Source: Lewinellaceae bacterium (GTDB lineage: Bacteria; Bacteroidota; Bacteroidia; Chitinophagales; Saprospiraceae). From it: DNA of 64,000 bases. The stretch spans positions 186,001 to 250,000 of the forward strand of contig JACJYH010000001.1 of assembly GCA_020636195.1 (NCBI GenBank). The letters run 5' to 3'. A program made the position numbers and the translations under genes. Position 1 is the first letter of the stretch. Every line of letters starts with the position of its first letter. The notes below the pieces were generated by a model. It worked only from the letters and a program-made list of their open reading frames with translations. It did not search any database and had not been told where the DNA came from. Positions 1 to 9,483 of this stretch are shown here, one piece after another.

Positions 1-828
1 TAGTTGCGCATCTCGATGATACCTTCCTAATTTGTAACCATCATCTCCTATAAATTCTGAATTTTTAATCACTGACTTAGAATCCATGTACTCACGACCA
101 TCATGCCAGATTGCTGCGTTTTTGTTATGACAGATAAAATAACAGCGGTCAGCATATGCCCAACCTCTTGGACAATAAAAATCTACACCTCCTTCCATAG
201 TACAGTTTGTAAAAGTGTAGGTACCGTTTTCTACATCCCAAGGACTCACCGTGTCACCGCCAAAAGAATAAAAATTACATCTATCCACAGTAAGCCTTTG
301 GGTAGGTGGCATCGTCCTAAGTGCAAATTGATGGCCATCTTTTCTTACTGTTTTGGTTTCGCCGCGGCAGCTTATTTCAAATGGCTCTTTCAGATCAAAA
401 CCATACGTATTTACAGCTGTAATATTTTGAAGGATGATGTCATTGCCTTTGATATTAATGACAGATGCACCCCAATCATTGTCGTTTTCACATCGGAAAA
501 TATCCCGCGAAATAGCAAAAATGATATACACTCCATCAACTCTCTTTTGTAGTTTTTTTTGAATTTCATTCCATGATTTTCCAAAAGATGGTTTGCTTTC
601 ACCAACCAGTTTAACATGGTCAAAATCTATAAATATTTTTTCTTCGTAAATTCCATTTTTAATGTAAATCACCTTTTCTGTCGTATCCTTTTTGTCAAAA
701 CTCTCCAACGCTTTTTGAATGCTGGTGAATTGGCCGGAATGATCTTTTGCAACAGTGACTACCTTTGAACCAAATAAAATCACTTGGCAATTCAATGTAA
801 AAAATAATATGAGTTTAAAGGTATTCAT
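1..828 (-). CDS. Pectinesterase-like secreted enzyme (CE8), 3' end outside window
   Basis: The frame is open from an ATG at 828 to the left edge, giving 276 N-terminal residues; the C-terminus is missing. The first ~20 residues are hydrophobic (MNTFKLILFFTL) and look like a signal peptide. The body reads as a right-handed beta-helix with the pectin methylesterase landmarks in order: GIYEEKI, QFALR, a GGDTV motif where the family has QDTL, GGVDFYCPRG where it has GTVDFIFG (catalytic Asp), and LGRYH where it has LGRPW (Arg). Such enzymes demethylate homogalacturonan outside the cytoplasm. It follows the SusC/SusD genes on the same strand after a 190-base gap, which supports a pectin-utilisation locus. 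The family assignment is strong; the substrate is inferred. Confidence 0.85.
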   Translation of the reverse strand, partial: MNTFKLILFFTLNCQVILFGSKVVTVAKDHSGQFTSIQKALESFDKKDTTEKVIYIKNGIYEEKIFIDFDHVKLVGESKPSFGKSWNEIQKKLQKRVDGVYIIFAISRDIFRCENDNDWGASVINIKGNDIILQNITAVNTYGFDLKEPFEISCRGETKTVRKDGHQFALRTMPPTQRLTVDRCNFYSFGGDTVSPWDVENGTYTFTNCTMEGGVDFYCPRGWAYADRCYFICHNKNAAIWHDGREYMDSKSVIKNSEFIGDDGYKLGRYHRDAQL

Positions 829-964
829 CGATAGTGCAGATGAAAAACAAAGTATTTAGAAGGGTTGAAAAAAACGACCATTGTCCAAAAATTGATAGAA
901 TCATTGATTTGCGATTGCAATACAATTTGAATAGATAAATATATAAAAAGGTAGTAAAAGATGT

Positions 965-1004
965 GGATTACGAGCCCAATTTAAATTAAATAGACTCGTA
1001 ATCC
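965..1004 (-). terminator. Hairpin after the PUL surface lipoprotein gene
   Basis: Perfect 10-bp arms GGATTACGAG and CTCGTAATCC enclose a 20-nt loop just downstream of the stop at 1019 on the minus strand. There is only a weak T-run after the stem (CATCTTTTAC), so it may be an attenuating or mRNA-processing hairpin between the susCD unit and the pectinesterase gene rather than a full terminator. Confidence 0.4.
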
Positions 1005-1018
1005 GATTAACCAACTAA

Positions 1019-2674
1019 CTATTTAACTCTCCATCTTGGATCACCTGAATCAAATTTTCCGGCAAATCCATTGTCACTAAAATTGAAATCACCAGTATAT
1101 GGTTCTTTCCAAAGTTTGGTTGCGGTACCACTATAAGTCGCTGATGGGAAACCAGGCATTTCTGATCCGGCAATGACCGCAAAGTCTGAAGTTGCCCAAG
1201 TATTGGTCAAGGTAATACTGGTACCCTTCAATCCATCTTTATTGAAATTAATTGACTTATCTCCGGCTCCTGCAATATCCCAGCCATGCCCAAAGATACT
1301 ATTTGAAATAGTCAATCCATTGATGATATTATTTTTACCGTCAGCACCTCTAAATCTAAATGTTTGCTGAGCTGTTTGTGTAAATTCACTAAATGTACAT
1401 CCATCAATTAAGAAGGATTGGACATTTTGTCTTGATGTCACGAACACAGTCAACTGATAAAAAGTAGAGTTAGTAAACATCACATTGTCTATAGCTGCTT
1501 GGTTATCGCCATCGGTATCGCAGGTGAAAATGCCATAATTACCGAAGTTATAAACGACGCAGTCATTGATGGTAAAATTCCTAACAAAAGAATCTGATCT
1601 CAACCTCAATACACCTCTTAAATTATGGATTTCGCAGTTATTGAATGAAACGGTGTTGATGATCGTTTGAGCGCCTGCATTACTGATGTTAAAGACATAG
1701 TCTCCAGCCATATCTTCACCTATGAATTCTATATCGTCAAAATTAACATGATCAATGTTTGCGCCAACTTCAACCTTCCAGTCGCTGGTACTGAATAGAG
1801 CAGCTCTATCCGGTGTGAGTCCATAAGCGCCTTTGATGGTCAATGATTTGTTCAATAAATCTATCGGAATGTTATATCTGACACCTTTTTTCAGCAAGAT
1901 AATTCCGCCATCTTGTGCCGCAAGCACTGCCGCTGTAAATGCATCCGGATCTTCGGAATCACTTAAATTTACTACTTTAGGGTCATTTACATCTACACCT
2001 GCTACAAGAGTTGTATAATCGACCCAACCTCTTAATATGGCACCACTGTAGATAGCCACTTGGTACTGTGTTGATGGGCTCAATCCATCAATGATGACCT
2101 CGCCATCAGCATTTTCTGAAGCTGAAACGGGATAGCTACTGATAGGATTAGCCAATTTTATATCCGTAGATGAAAATGTTTTCACTTCAGTCACTGCAGC
2201 TCCTGCCGGACTCCATCGAACCCTAGCTTTTACGTCAGTCACATCGTATGCTCGTGGCAATAATATTATGGATGCAAACCTTTCCGTCCTAACCGATCCT
2301 AATTCTGCAACTTTGCTATTGAATTCAGAACTTGAAGCATTAGCCGTTGCCCTTAACTGATATAGTGTATTGTACAAAAGGTCTTCTCCAATCAGCGCCT
2401 TATCAATGACGAAATTATTAGTATCTACAGTGAAATTATATTCAATTGTTTTAAATGAATCCTGAGAGACATCAATGGTGTAGGAAACAGCATCCTTTGA
2501 TTTTGCCAAATTCACCAAAATGGTGTTTCCTTTTGCTGTGAGATCAGTATTTAATGCAGGTCTGAATAACCTTGTTTGCTCATAAACGATGTCATCTTTA
2601 CTACAAGAAAAGAGAACTGCAAAAAATAGTAAGAAGATATATTTACCCATAAATCTATATGTATTGCTTATCAT
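1019..2674 (-). CDS. PUL surface lipoprotein with Fn3-like and beta-helix domains (DUF4957/DUF5123-like)
   Basis: 551 residues. A lipoprotein signal ends at Cys24 (lipobox LFSC), followed by SKDD, so surface export is plausible. Residues ~35-230 look like two fibronectin-III-type beta domains. Residues ~230-551 show the short N-rich beta rungs of a parallel beta-helix, as in the DUF4957/DUF5123 proteins that accompany pectin PULs. It starts 17 bases after the susD stop, so it is probably co-transcribed, and a role as a surface glycan-binding protein is likely. A second in-frame Met at residue 9 could be the start, but A-rich sequence precedes the first Met. The domain family is from recall, not a search. 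Confidence 0.72.
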   Translation of the reverse strand: MISNTYRFMGKYIFLLFFAVLFSCSKDDIVYEQTRLFRPALNTDLTAKGNTILVNLAKSKDAVSYTIDVSQDSFKTIEYNFTVDTNNFVIDKALIGEDLLYNTLYQLRATANASSSEFNSKVAELGSVRTERFASIILLPRAYDVTDVKARVRWSPAGAAVTEVKTFSSTDIKLANPISSYPVSASENADGEVIIDGLSPSTQYQVAIYSGAILRGWVDYTTLVAGVDVNDPKVVNLSDSEDPDAFTAAVLAAQDGGIILLKKGVRYNIPIDLLNKSLTIKGAYGLTPDRAALFSTSDWKVEVGANIDHVNFDDIEFIGEDMAGDYVFNISNAGAQTIINTVSFNNCEIHNLRGVLRLRSDSFVRNFTINDCVVYNFGNYGIFTCDTDGDNQAAIDNVMFTNSTFYQLTVFVTSRQNVQSFLIDGCTFSEFTQTAQQTFRFRGADGKNNIINGLTISNSIFGHGWDIAGAGDKSINFNKDGLKGTSITLTNTWATSDFAVIAGSEMPGFPSATYSGTATKLWKEPYTGDFNFSDNGFAGKFDSGDPRWRVK

Positions 2675-2691
2675 TTTTTTATTTTGTTTTA

Positions 2692-4506
2692 CTAGTTAAA
2701 AAGATATCCTATGTTATCTAACTTGCCTTTGCTTGATGAGATCGCTTCATCCGGAATAGGAAAAATATATCTCACTACACCTGCTTTCGGCCCTTCATAA
2801 TAATTCTTCCAATCCTTTACAATCCAATCATCATATGTCTTAGCAGGATCTGCCATGCTAATTATAAATGGAACTTTCGTCCACTCTATATCCGGTTCAG
2901 TGGTCACTTTTCTGTTTGGATTATAAATTACAAATTTTCCAGCTTCATTTCTCTTCCAGTACATATAGTCCGGTAATTCAGAATATTTACCCGAACCTGA
3001 GACAGCTGCATCAACCATTTCCTTTAAGGTAGCTACAGTTTCTGCCATTTTTTCTGAATAGATTCCCCAACGAATTAATTCGTATTTCCTTATCATTTCA
3101 CCCCCGAACTCCCAAGCTCTTTCATTTACGATAGCATTGAAAAAACTTTCTTTGCTCGCACCAACATTATTGACATAAATATCTACCTTATTTGCCCAAT
3201 TGGAATCCGAAAATGCCCTTCTTCTCACCCTAGCCAACGCATCTTTTGCTGATTGTGTAGGCCCGTTCAATTCGTTTTCTGCTTCAGCATACATCAGCAA
3301 TACATCTGCATATCTCATCATTGGCCAATTGATTCCTGTACCTTTTGCAGAGTTTTGACCAGGACCATTGTCTAAAAAGTACCTGCTCCATTTGCCTTGT
3401 GAAATATTTGTAGGATTTGTGATAAACTGCTCTTCAAAGTTAGTATTGACTTCATAAAAGGCACATGTGACATCTCTACGAATATCTGTGGTGTCAAATG
3501 AGAAATAATACGTTGGAGGTATAGCCATGTAATTATTTCCTGATCCAAAAGGATGGGTTGCTGTCGCTCCTCCCATGACAGTAATACCAATATTCCAACC
3601 CACATCACCATTTCCTATTGCAAATGGAACTTCAAACAATACTTCAGAATTCACCGTAGTGATAAACTTGCATTGGTTTAAGAAAACTTGTCTGAAATCT
3701 TTGGGTAACTCTCTATCTTTTAGATCGATCAGCTTGGCAGTATAATCCTTGGCTATTTGATAGTAAGTAGCTGCATCACCCGGCTTAACTAAACTCATAT
3801 CCGGCTTGAGATAATATCCTGCTCTTTGCAATGCAATCCTAGAAATTAAACCAAGCGTAAACTCACGATTCACTTGCTCCGTGCCATAAGGAGATTCATC
3901 AGCCCAAAGCATCTTTTCTTCAATCGCCTTCATATCGTCGATTACTTGAGATAAAATCACATTTCTGTCTTCCCTAGGAAGGTAAAAATCTACACCTGCT
4001 TTTGGTGCTTCTCTCACATTGGGTACATCTCCGAAATAATACACCAACATACTATACCAATATGCTCTCAATGTATATGCTTCACCGAGCATATTGTTCA
4101 TGAGGTTTTTTGTTCTCACGTCATTTGATTGAAGGGCTGCACTGGCTTCAATACCTTCGATGGCTACGTTGGCATCTCGAATAGCAGTATAGGCTGCATT
4201 CCAAAATTGACGTAAATCACCATTCGTTGATAGGGCGTTGAGGTCCCAAATTTGGTATCGATCACCTGAACTTGTCCAACCACTTTGATGCTCGATATCT
4301 GTATTTCCGGTCATGTTATTGGACAATCTTGATCTAAATCCATCTACGCCAAACTGGACATAAATCGCATTGACACCTCTCCTAGCATCGTCAACATTAG
4401 AAAAAACATAATTCGAATCGAACGTTGAAATTGAATCCGGTTCAAGAAAATCTTGACATGAAAGAAGGGATAGAATGAAAGTTATAATTAATACATTGTA
4501 TTTCAT
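2692..4506 (-). CDS. RagB/SusD family nutrient-uptake outer membrane lipoprotein
   Basis: The reading frame is open further upstream to 4632, but the ATG at 4506 gives a clean lipoprotein signal (MKYNVLIITFILSLLSC, Cys17) after A-rich leader sequence, so I place the start there (604 residues). The N-terminal QDFLEP and N-x-VFSNVDDARRGVNAIY segment, the helical TPR-like part and the late NERAWEFGGEMIRKYELIRWG motif are typical of SusD. The protein caps the SusC channel at the cell surface and binds the oligosaccharide. Transcription is with susC just upstream (112-base gap) and the lipoprotein gene just downstream. Confidence 0.95.
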   Translation of the reverse strand: MKYNVLIITFILSLLSCQDFLEPDSISTFDSNYVFSNVDDARRGVNAIYVQFGVDGFRSRLSNNMTGNTDIEHQSGWTSSGDRYQIWDLNALSTNGDLRQFWNAAYTAIRDANVAIEGIEASAALQSNDVRTKNLMNNMLGEAYTLRAYWYSMLVYYFGDVPNVREAPKAGVDFYLPREDRNVILSQVIDDMKAIEEKMLWADESPYGTEQVNREFTLGLISRIALQRAGYYLKPDMSLVKPGDAATYYQIAKDYTAKLIDLKDRELPKDFRQVFLNQCKFITTVNSEVLFEVPFAIGNGDVGWNIGITVMGGATATHPFGSGNNYMAIPPTYYFSFDTTDIRRDVTCAFYEVNTNFEEQFITNPTNISQGKWSRYFLDNGPGQNSAKGTGINWPMMRYADVLLMYAEAENELNGPTQSAKDALARVRRRAFSDSNWANKVDIYVNNVGASKESFFNAIVNERAWEFGGEMIRKYELIRWGIYSEKMAETVATLKEMVDAAVSGSGKYSELPDYMYWKRNEAGKFVIYNPNRKVTTEPDIEWTKVPFIISMADPAKTYDDWIVKDWKNYYEGPKAGVVRYIFPIPDEAISSSKGKLDNIGYLFN

Positions 4507-4618
4507 TTGTTTATTTTTTATTTGTTTAAAAACTCTAATGGAATCGTTGATGAAAAACAAGAACACTGATGTGTACATTATTTTGCTATTTGATTTCATC
4601 GGAAAATTTTTTATTTGC

Positions 4619-7600
4619 TTAGAAAATGACATTTAAACCAAAAGTATAAGACCTACTTCTAGGAAATGAGGAATAATCTACTCCTGGTGTTAGTGAGGAA
4701 TAAGAACCTCTACTCGTGCTGACTTCAGGGTCGTAGCCTGAATAATTAGTCCAAAGTTTGAGGTTATTTCCGGTGACATATGCTCTAACTTGTTGCATTC
4801 TGAGTTTTGAAATGATGGACTTAGGTAGAGTATAACCCAAAGTCAAATTGTTCAGTCTAATGTATGATCCATCTTCTACAGCCCATGAGTGAATGACTGC
4901 TTGAGCAACGCCGTAACTAGCAGGCGACCACATCGTTTTACCTTGATTGAGCTCTGCCAATTGATCTAAATCTGTAACTATATTTCCGGCTGTTCCAGTG
5001 ATACTGCCATCCACATCTACGTAAGTAAATCTGTAATCTGAACTCATGGTAGAAAGCAAATTACCATAAGTCACCCTTCTAAACTGATTGTATTGGATCT
5101 TTCCTGTATTATAGACATCATTGCCCACAGCCCAATTAAAAAATATAGAAGCATCAAAGGCTTTGAATACTGCATTCAATCCTAAACCACCCTGTGCATC
5201 AGGCAATGCATTGCCGATCACTTGCCTATCTTTTGACGTGATTTGTCCATCTCCGTCGAGGTCTTTCAATTTTAAAAATCCGGGACGAATCTTGTTGTTG
5301 CCAACTGTATTACCTGAATTGGGAACTCCATCATTCAGCGTATAGGTATCAGAGGCTTCATTATAGCTCGCAAAATCAGAAGGCAGGTAATATCCATCCG
5401 TGACATAACCATAGATATCTCCCAATTTACCGCCAACTTCTATATAATAATCATCTCTGTCTTTTAGGTCGGTACTTGCCCAATTGGACTGAAAGAATCT
5501 TGAATCTGTTCCATCCAGTTCATCGATTTTCGCAACATTCTTAGCAACATTAAAATTCATTCCCAACACAAAATCCTTCTTCTCAACCAAGGACGCATTC
5601 AATCCAAGTTCCACACCTTTATTGGATGTACTTCCTATGTTGTCCCACTGTGTGGTAAATCCAGTGTTTGAAGGAATGGCCGATTGCAATAAAAGATCTC
5701 TGGTGGAATTCTTATAGAAATCCAAGGTACCTGTGATTCTAGATTGGAACAATCCGAAATCAAGACCTATATTTCTATTAACTGTCGTTTCCCATACAAG
5801 ATTTGGATTGTAAAGAGTAGTCCCAGTTGGTTTGTAGTATGTATTGTCATAATTACCAAAACCCGGTCCTCTCAGTGTGGATCCGGCAAAAAGAAGTTGA
5901 GTTGCTGTAGGATCAATTCTGTCATTTCCCGTTTCTCCATAACTCAGTCTTAATTTGAGATCGTTGATAGAATTTGAGTTTGCCAAGAATGGTTCTTCGC
6001 TGATTTTCCAAGCCAATGCAACAGCGGGGAAGAAACCTAATCGATTTTCTTTTGAAAATTTACTAGATGCATCTCCTCTCAAGGTAAAAGTAGCTAGGTA
6101 TCTGCTATTGTATTGATAATCTAATCTAGCAAAACCGGAAACTCTATTGGCATCAGTAAAATTAGCGGTTTCAAGTCTGTCTGTTCTACCAAAAGTCATA
6201 TTTGCAAACAACTCTTCCGGAGTGATAGACAATCTGAAATCTTCTGACCTAATGAAAGTACTATTTCCTCCTAAGGAATAAATCTCGTGGCCCAACAATA
6301 CATCAAAATTATGAAGACCTTTGGAGTTCAACTTATAATTCAATGTATTCAACCAACGGTATGAGTCGTTTACTGTATTTGTCTTTTCACCTAGTGGTAA
6401 ATTGCCACCATTGTTATAAGACTCTCCGGTTAGAGGGCCATAAAATCTTTTGTTATCAATGAATGCCTTCGATGTGGTATAAGTGGTTTTCAATGACAAA
6501 TTATCCAAGATATCATAATTCAATGAGCCGTTTAATACGTATTCGTTATTGGTGTTTTTCCTCCAGTCTTGTTTGGCAAGGTCAATAGGATTCACAAGAC
6601 TCTTGATAAAAGTGCTAAAATCATCATTGGGATCAACAGAATTCAAATCCAAAGATAATTCGTCTGCCAAGCCATTTACAGGTCTTGTTTGCACAGCTTC
6701 TTTGATGGTAAGCTGTGAATTTCCGGATGTACCTGCTCCATCAATAATCGTACTTGTCAATCTGGCTGAGGCAGAAAAAGTAAGTCTTTTAAACAAATTC
6801 TGATCCAATTTGAAGTTAAGGACATTACGCTTATAACCATTATTCAATAATAGACCTGCATCCTTGTTATGTGAGAGACTCAGACTTAATCTCGTATTTT
6901 CTGTACCGCCGCTGATACTCACATTATGATATTGAGAATCTCCGGGAGATCCAAATAACTCATCTTGCCAATCGGTAGGTCTTCTCTGTTTGTATAACTC
7001 CAAGTCATCATACACCCCAAAAAATCTTTCGAAACTTCTAGCAGCAGATTCTGATGTCAGCTTTGCATATTCATAATTTGCCAATGCGAATTCATACGGA
7101 CTCAATACTTCGTACTTTCTATCTTTAGGGAGTGTTTTTGCTTGGTAGTATCCATTATATGATACAACTGTTTTCCCTGCTTTTGCTTTTTTAGTGGTGA
7201 TGACGACGACACCATTGGAAGCTTGAGCTCCATATATCGCAGTGGCTGCAGCGTCTTTCAGGACATTGATACTTTCGATATCACTTGGTGGGATGTCTCT
7301 GATGCTATTGACTATAAAATTATCTACAACATACAAGGGTGAATTGTCTTGTGTAATAGAGCCTCCACCACGGACTCTGATCAATACTTCTGCTCCGGGA
7401 GAGCCATCAGTGGTGACCACATTGACACCGGGCAACCTTCCCGTCATCGCTTGTGCCACATCGACTATGGGAATTTTCGATAGTTCCTTTGCTCCAATAG
7501 ATGCAACAGAACCCGTTAAGTCGGATTTTTTTACTGCACCATACCCAAAATCGACAACTACAATTTCATCTAGGAGTTCGCTATTAGGTGAAAGTGTAAC

Positions 7601-7873
7601 ATCTATTGTGGAACTTCCATTTACCGGAATTTCAATAGTTTTATATCCCAAATAAGAAAATACTAAAACTGCATTGTTTGGGACAGAAAGACTATAACTA
7701 CCATCTACATCTGTAATAGTACCTTTGTCTGCATTTTGCACCAAAACATTGCATCCTATGATAGGTTCGTTTGTGTCACCATCCACTACTTTACCTGAAG
7801 TTTGGATCATTGATTGCCCAAAAGTCATGAGTGAGAGATGGAATACTAAAAAGGTGATTAAAAGTGATTTCAT
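4619..7873 (-). CDS. SusC/RagA family TonB-linked outer membrane transporter
   Basis: 1084 residues. A signal peptide (~1-20) is followed by a carboxypeptidase-D-like regulatory domain (~22-105, GKVVDGDTNEPIIGCNVLVQ), a TonB plug (~115-225, with VAQAMTGRLPGVNVV and the SusC-type LIRVRGGGSI) and a large beta-barrel ending in GLNVIF with a terminal Phe. It imports the glycan fragments captured by the neighbouring SusD. It is the first gene of the operon; the 257 bases upstream contain the palindrome and repeated words noted separately. No anti-sigma-interacting N-terminal extension is visible. Confidence 0.95.
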   Translation of the reverse strand: MKSLLITFLVFHLSLMTFGQSMIQTSGKVVDGDTNEPIIGCNVLVQNADKGTITDVDGSYSLSVPNNAVLVFSYLGYKTIEIPVNGSSTIDVTLSPNSELLDEIVVVDFGYGAVKKSDLTGSVASIGAKELSKIPIVDVAQAMTGRLPGVNVVTTDGSPGAEVLIRVRGGGSITQDNSPLYVVDNFIVNSIRDIPPSDIESINVLKDAAATAIYGAQASNGVVVITTKKAKAGKTVVSYNGYYQAKTLPKDRKYEVLSPYEFALANYEYAKLTSESAARSFERFFGVYDDLELYKQRRPTDWQDELFGSPGDSQYHNVSISGGTENTRLSLSLSHNKDAGLLLNNGYKRNVLNFKLDQNLFKRLTFSASARLTSTIIDGAGTSGNSQLTIKEAVQTRPVNGLADELSLDLNSVDPNDDFSTFIKSLVNPIDLAKQDWRKNTNNEYVLNGSLNYDILDNLSLKTTYTTSKAFIDNKRFYGPLTGESYNNGGNLPLGEKTNTVNDSYRWLNTLNYKLNSKGLHNFDVLLGHEIYSLGGNSTFIRSEDFRLSITPEELFANMTFGRTDRLETANFTDANRVSGFARLDYQYNSRYLATFTLRGDASSKFSKENRLGFFPAVALAWKISEEPFLANSNSINDLKLRLSYGETGNDRIDPTATQLLFAGSTLRGPGFGNYDNTYYKPTGTTLYNPNLVWETTVNRNIGLDFGLFQSRITGTLDFYKNSTRDLLLQSAIPSNTGFTTQWDNIGSTSNKGVELGLNASLVEKKDFVLGMNFNVAKNVAKIDELDGTDSRFFQSNWASTDLKDRDDYYIEVGGKLGDIYGYVTDGYYLPSDFASYNEASDTYTLNDGVPNSGNTVGNNKIRPGFLKLKDLDGDGQITSKDRQVIGNALPDAQGGLGLNAVFKAFDASIFFNWAVGNDVYNTGKIQYNQFRRVTYGNLLSTMSSDYRFTYVDVDGSITGTAGNIVTDLDQLAELNQGKTMWSPASYGVAQAVIHSWAVEDGSYIRLNNLTLGYTLPKSIISKLRMQQVRAYVTGNNLKLWTNYSGYDPEVSTSRGSYSSLTPGVDYSSFPRSRSYTFGLNVIF

Positions 7874-8080
7874 ACATTCAATGATTTAAATTTAGGTGCT
7901 AATTTCAAGTATAAATATTACATTTTGACAGTTCTTTAAAATTAAATTTACGCAAACGATATCATTTTTTCACCATTTTTTTAGCATTTGTCAAAAATCT
8001 TGAACTAATATCTATTTTACGAAATGGATAAAATTGAGTATAAGGAAACGCAATTCTGCTTAGCATCTCTTGTTTATCAG

Positions 8081-8102
8081 TGATGTTTTTGACAAAACAT
8101 CA
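8081..8102. repeat. Palindrome in the mtaB-susC intergenic region
   Basis: TGATGTTTT, a 4-base spacer TGAC, then AAAACATCA: perfect 9-bp arms. It lies 28 bases past the mtaB stop and ~210 bases upstream of the susC start. No T-run follows on the minus strand, so an operator or mRNA-end hairpin are both possible. The word TTTTGACA inside it recurs twice nearby (7923-7930, and inverted at 7989-7996). Confidence 0.5.
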
Positions 8103-8130
8103 AGTTATCGTAAAATTTTGACTTATCGAG

Positions 8131-9465
8131 TTAAATGCGGTTGCTTACCACATGTTCCAAACCTTCATCCCAATGCTTGAGTTCTACAGATATGGTTTGA
8201 TTGACGCTGATATCTTCCTGTGGGATGAGTACCTTGATATAATTTTCTGTGAACCCTGATAAATGGCCGTCAATTGTGCAATTTTCTGTGATTATATTTT
8301 GTACAGTGTCCAAATATGGTTCAGTAAATTGGAGTTTTTTCTTCAGCGATAGGTTTCGCAAGATTTCGTTTCGCTTTTTTCTAACATGCATTGGCACAGG
8401 ATTTTCCATTTCAGCAGCCAAAGTATGTGCCCGTTCGGAGTAGGTGAAGGCATGAATATAGGAGATATCCAATTGTATTAAGAAGTCTAATGTCTCTTGA
8501 AAATGAGAGTCTGTCTCTCCAGGAAATCCTACAATCACGTCCACGCCAATACAACAATCAGGCATATATTTTTTAATCCATGCTACCCTTTGTTCATATA
8601 ATTCTCGTTTGTAGCGCCTTCGCATTTTACCTAAGATCTCATTTGATCCTGATTGGAGCGGAATATGGAAGTGCGGCACAAAAAGTCTGGATGTTGACAC
8701 AAAATCGATCATTTCCTCCGTCAGCAGATTGGGTTCAATTGAGGAAATACGTATTCTCTCTAGACCTTCTACTTGATCAATAGCCTTCATAAGATCGAAA
8801 AATAAGGCTTCTTTGGCGGGTTTCATACCCTCGATCACTTCTGTTCCATTACCAAAGTCACCTATATTGACTCCCGTAAGGACGATTTCCTTGACACCTT
8901 GGCTTACAATTTTTTCTGCATTGCGCAGTACATTGTCTATGGTATCACTTCTGCTGCTTCCTCTTGCTTGTGGAATGGTACAAAATGTGCAAGCATAATT
9001 ACAACCATCTTGCACCTTCAGAAAGGAACGTGTACGATCACCAAAAGAAAATGAATCCACAAAATGATGTGCATCTTTTACGTCTCCGGCAACTACTAAA
9101 CCTTTGTCATTGCTTTGAGAAAGTCCATCAATATAGTTGAGAATATTGAATTTTTCAGAAGCTCCCAAAACCAAATCCACACCCGGAATATCTGCTATTT
9201 CCTTTGGTTTCAACTGTGCATAGCAGCCAACGACAACTATCTTGGCATTTGGAGAGTATCTCAAAGCTCTTCTGACTTCATACCGACATTTTTTATCGGC
9301 AAATTCTGTTACGGAGCATGTATTGATGACATAAATATCAGCACCGTCTTCAAATTCTACGGATGTATAGCCAAATTTTTCAAAACTGCGTTTCAATGTA
9401 GATGTCTCAGAAAAATTGAGTTTACAACCCAATGTATGAAATGCTACTGTATGCGGTGTTGACAT
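8131..9465 (-). CDS. mtaB: tRNA t6A37 methylthiotransferase MtaB
   Basis: 444 residues. The N-terminal UPF0004 domain has Cys14 (TLGCKLN), Cys50 (INTCSVT) and Cys81 (VVVGCYAQ), ligands of the auxiliary cluster. The radical-SAM motif C155-x3-C159-x2-C162 (CNYACTFC) follows, and a TRAM-like C-terminal segment binds tRNA. The ETSTLK and TLGCKLN signatures fit MtaB (ms2t6A37) rather than MiaB or RimO. It starts 18 bases after the stop of the penicillin-binding protein gene on the same strand, so the two are probably co-transcribed. Confidence 0.93.
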   Translation of the reverse strand: MSTPHTVAFHTLGCKLNFSETSTLKRSFEKFGYTSVEFEDGADIYVINTCSVTEFADKKCRYEVRRALRYSPNAKIVVVGCYAQLKPKEIADIPGVDLVLGASEKFNILNYIDGLSQSNDKGLVVAGDVKDAHHFVDSFSFGDRTRSFLKVQDGCNYACTFCTIPQARGSSRSDTIDNVLRNAEKIVSQGVKEIVLTGVNIGDFGNGTEVIEGMKPAKEALFFDLMKAIDQVEGLERIRISSIEPNLLTEEMIDFVSTSRLFVPHFHIPLQSGSNEILGKMRRRYKRELYEQRVAWIKKYMPDCCIGVDVIVGFPGETDSHFQETLDFLIQLDISYIHAFTYSERAHTLAAEMENPVPMHVRKKRNEILRNLSLKKKLQFTEPYLDTVQNIITENCTIDGHLSGFTENYIKVLIPQEDISVNQTISVELKHWDEGLEHVVSNRI

Positions 9466-9483
9466 GACAATTGTATATTTACA

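Noticed and set aside
103..552. 149-codon plus-strand frame over the pectinesterase gene
   Set aside because: It is antisense to a frame with clear CE8 motifs and has no recognisable protein features.
4507..4632. N-terminal extension of SusD to 4632
   Set aside because: It would overlap susC and place 42 residues before a clean lipoprotein signal; the ATG at 4506 is preferred.
7242..7655. 137-codon plus-strand frame inside susC
   Set aside because: Antisense shadow of the plug domain; no signal or homology.
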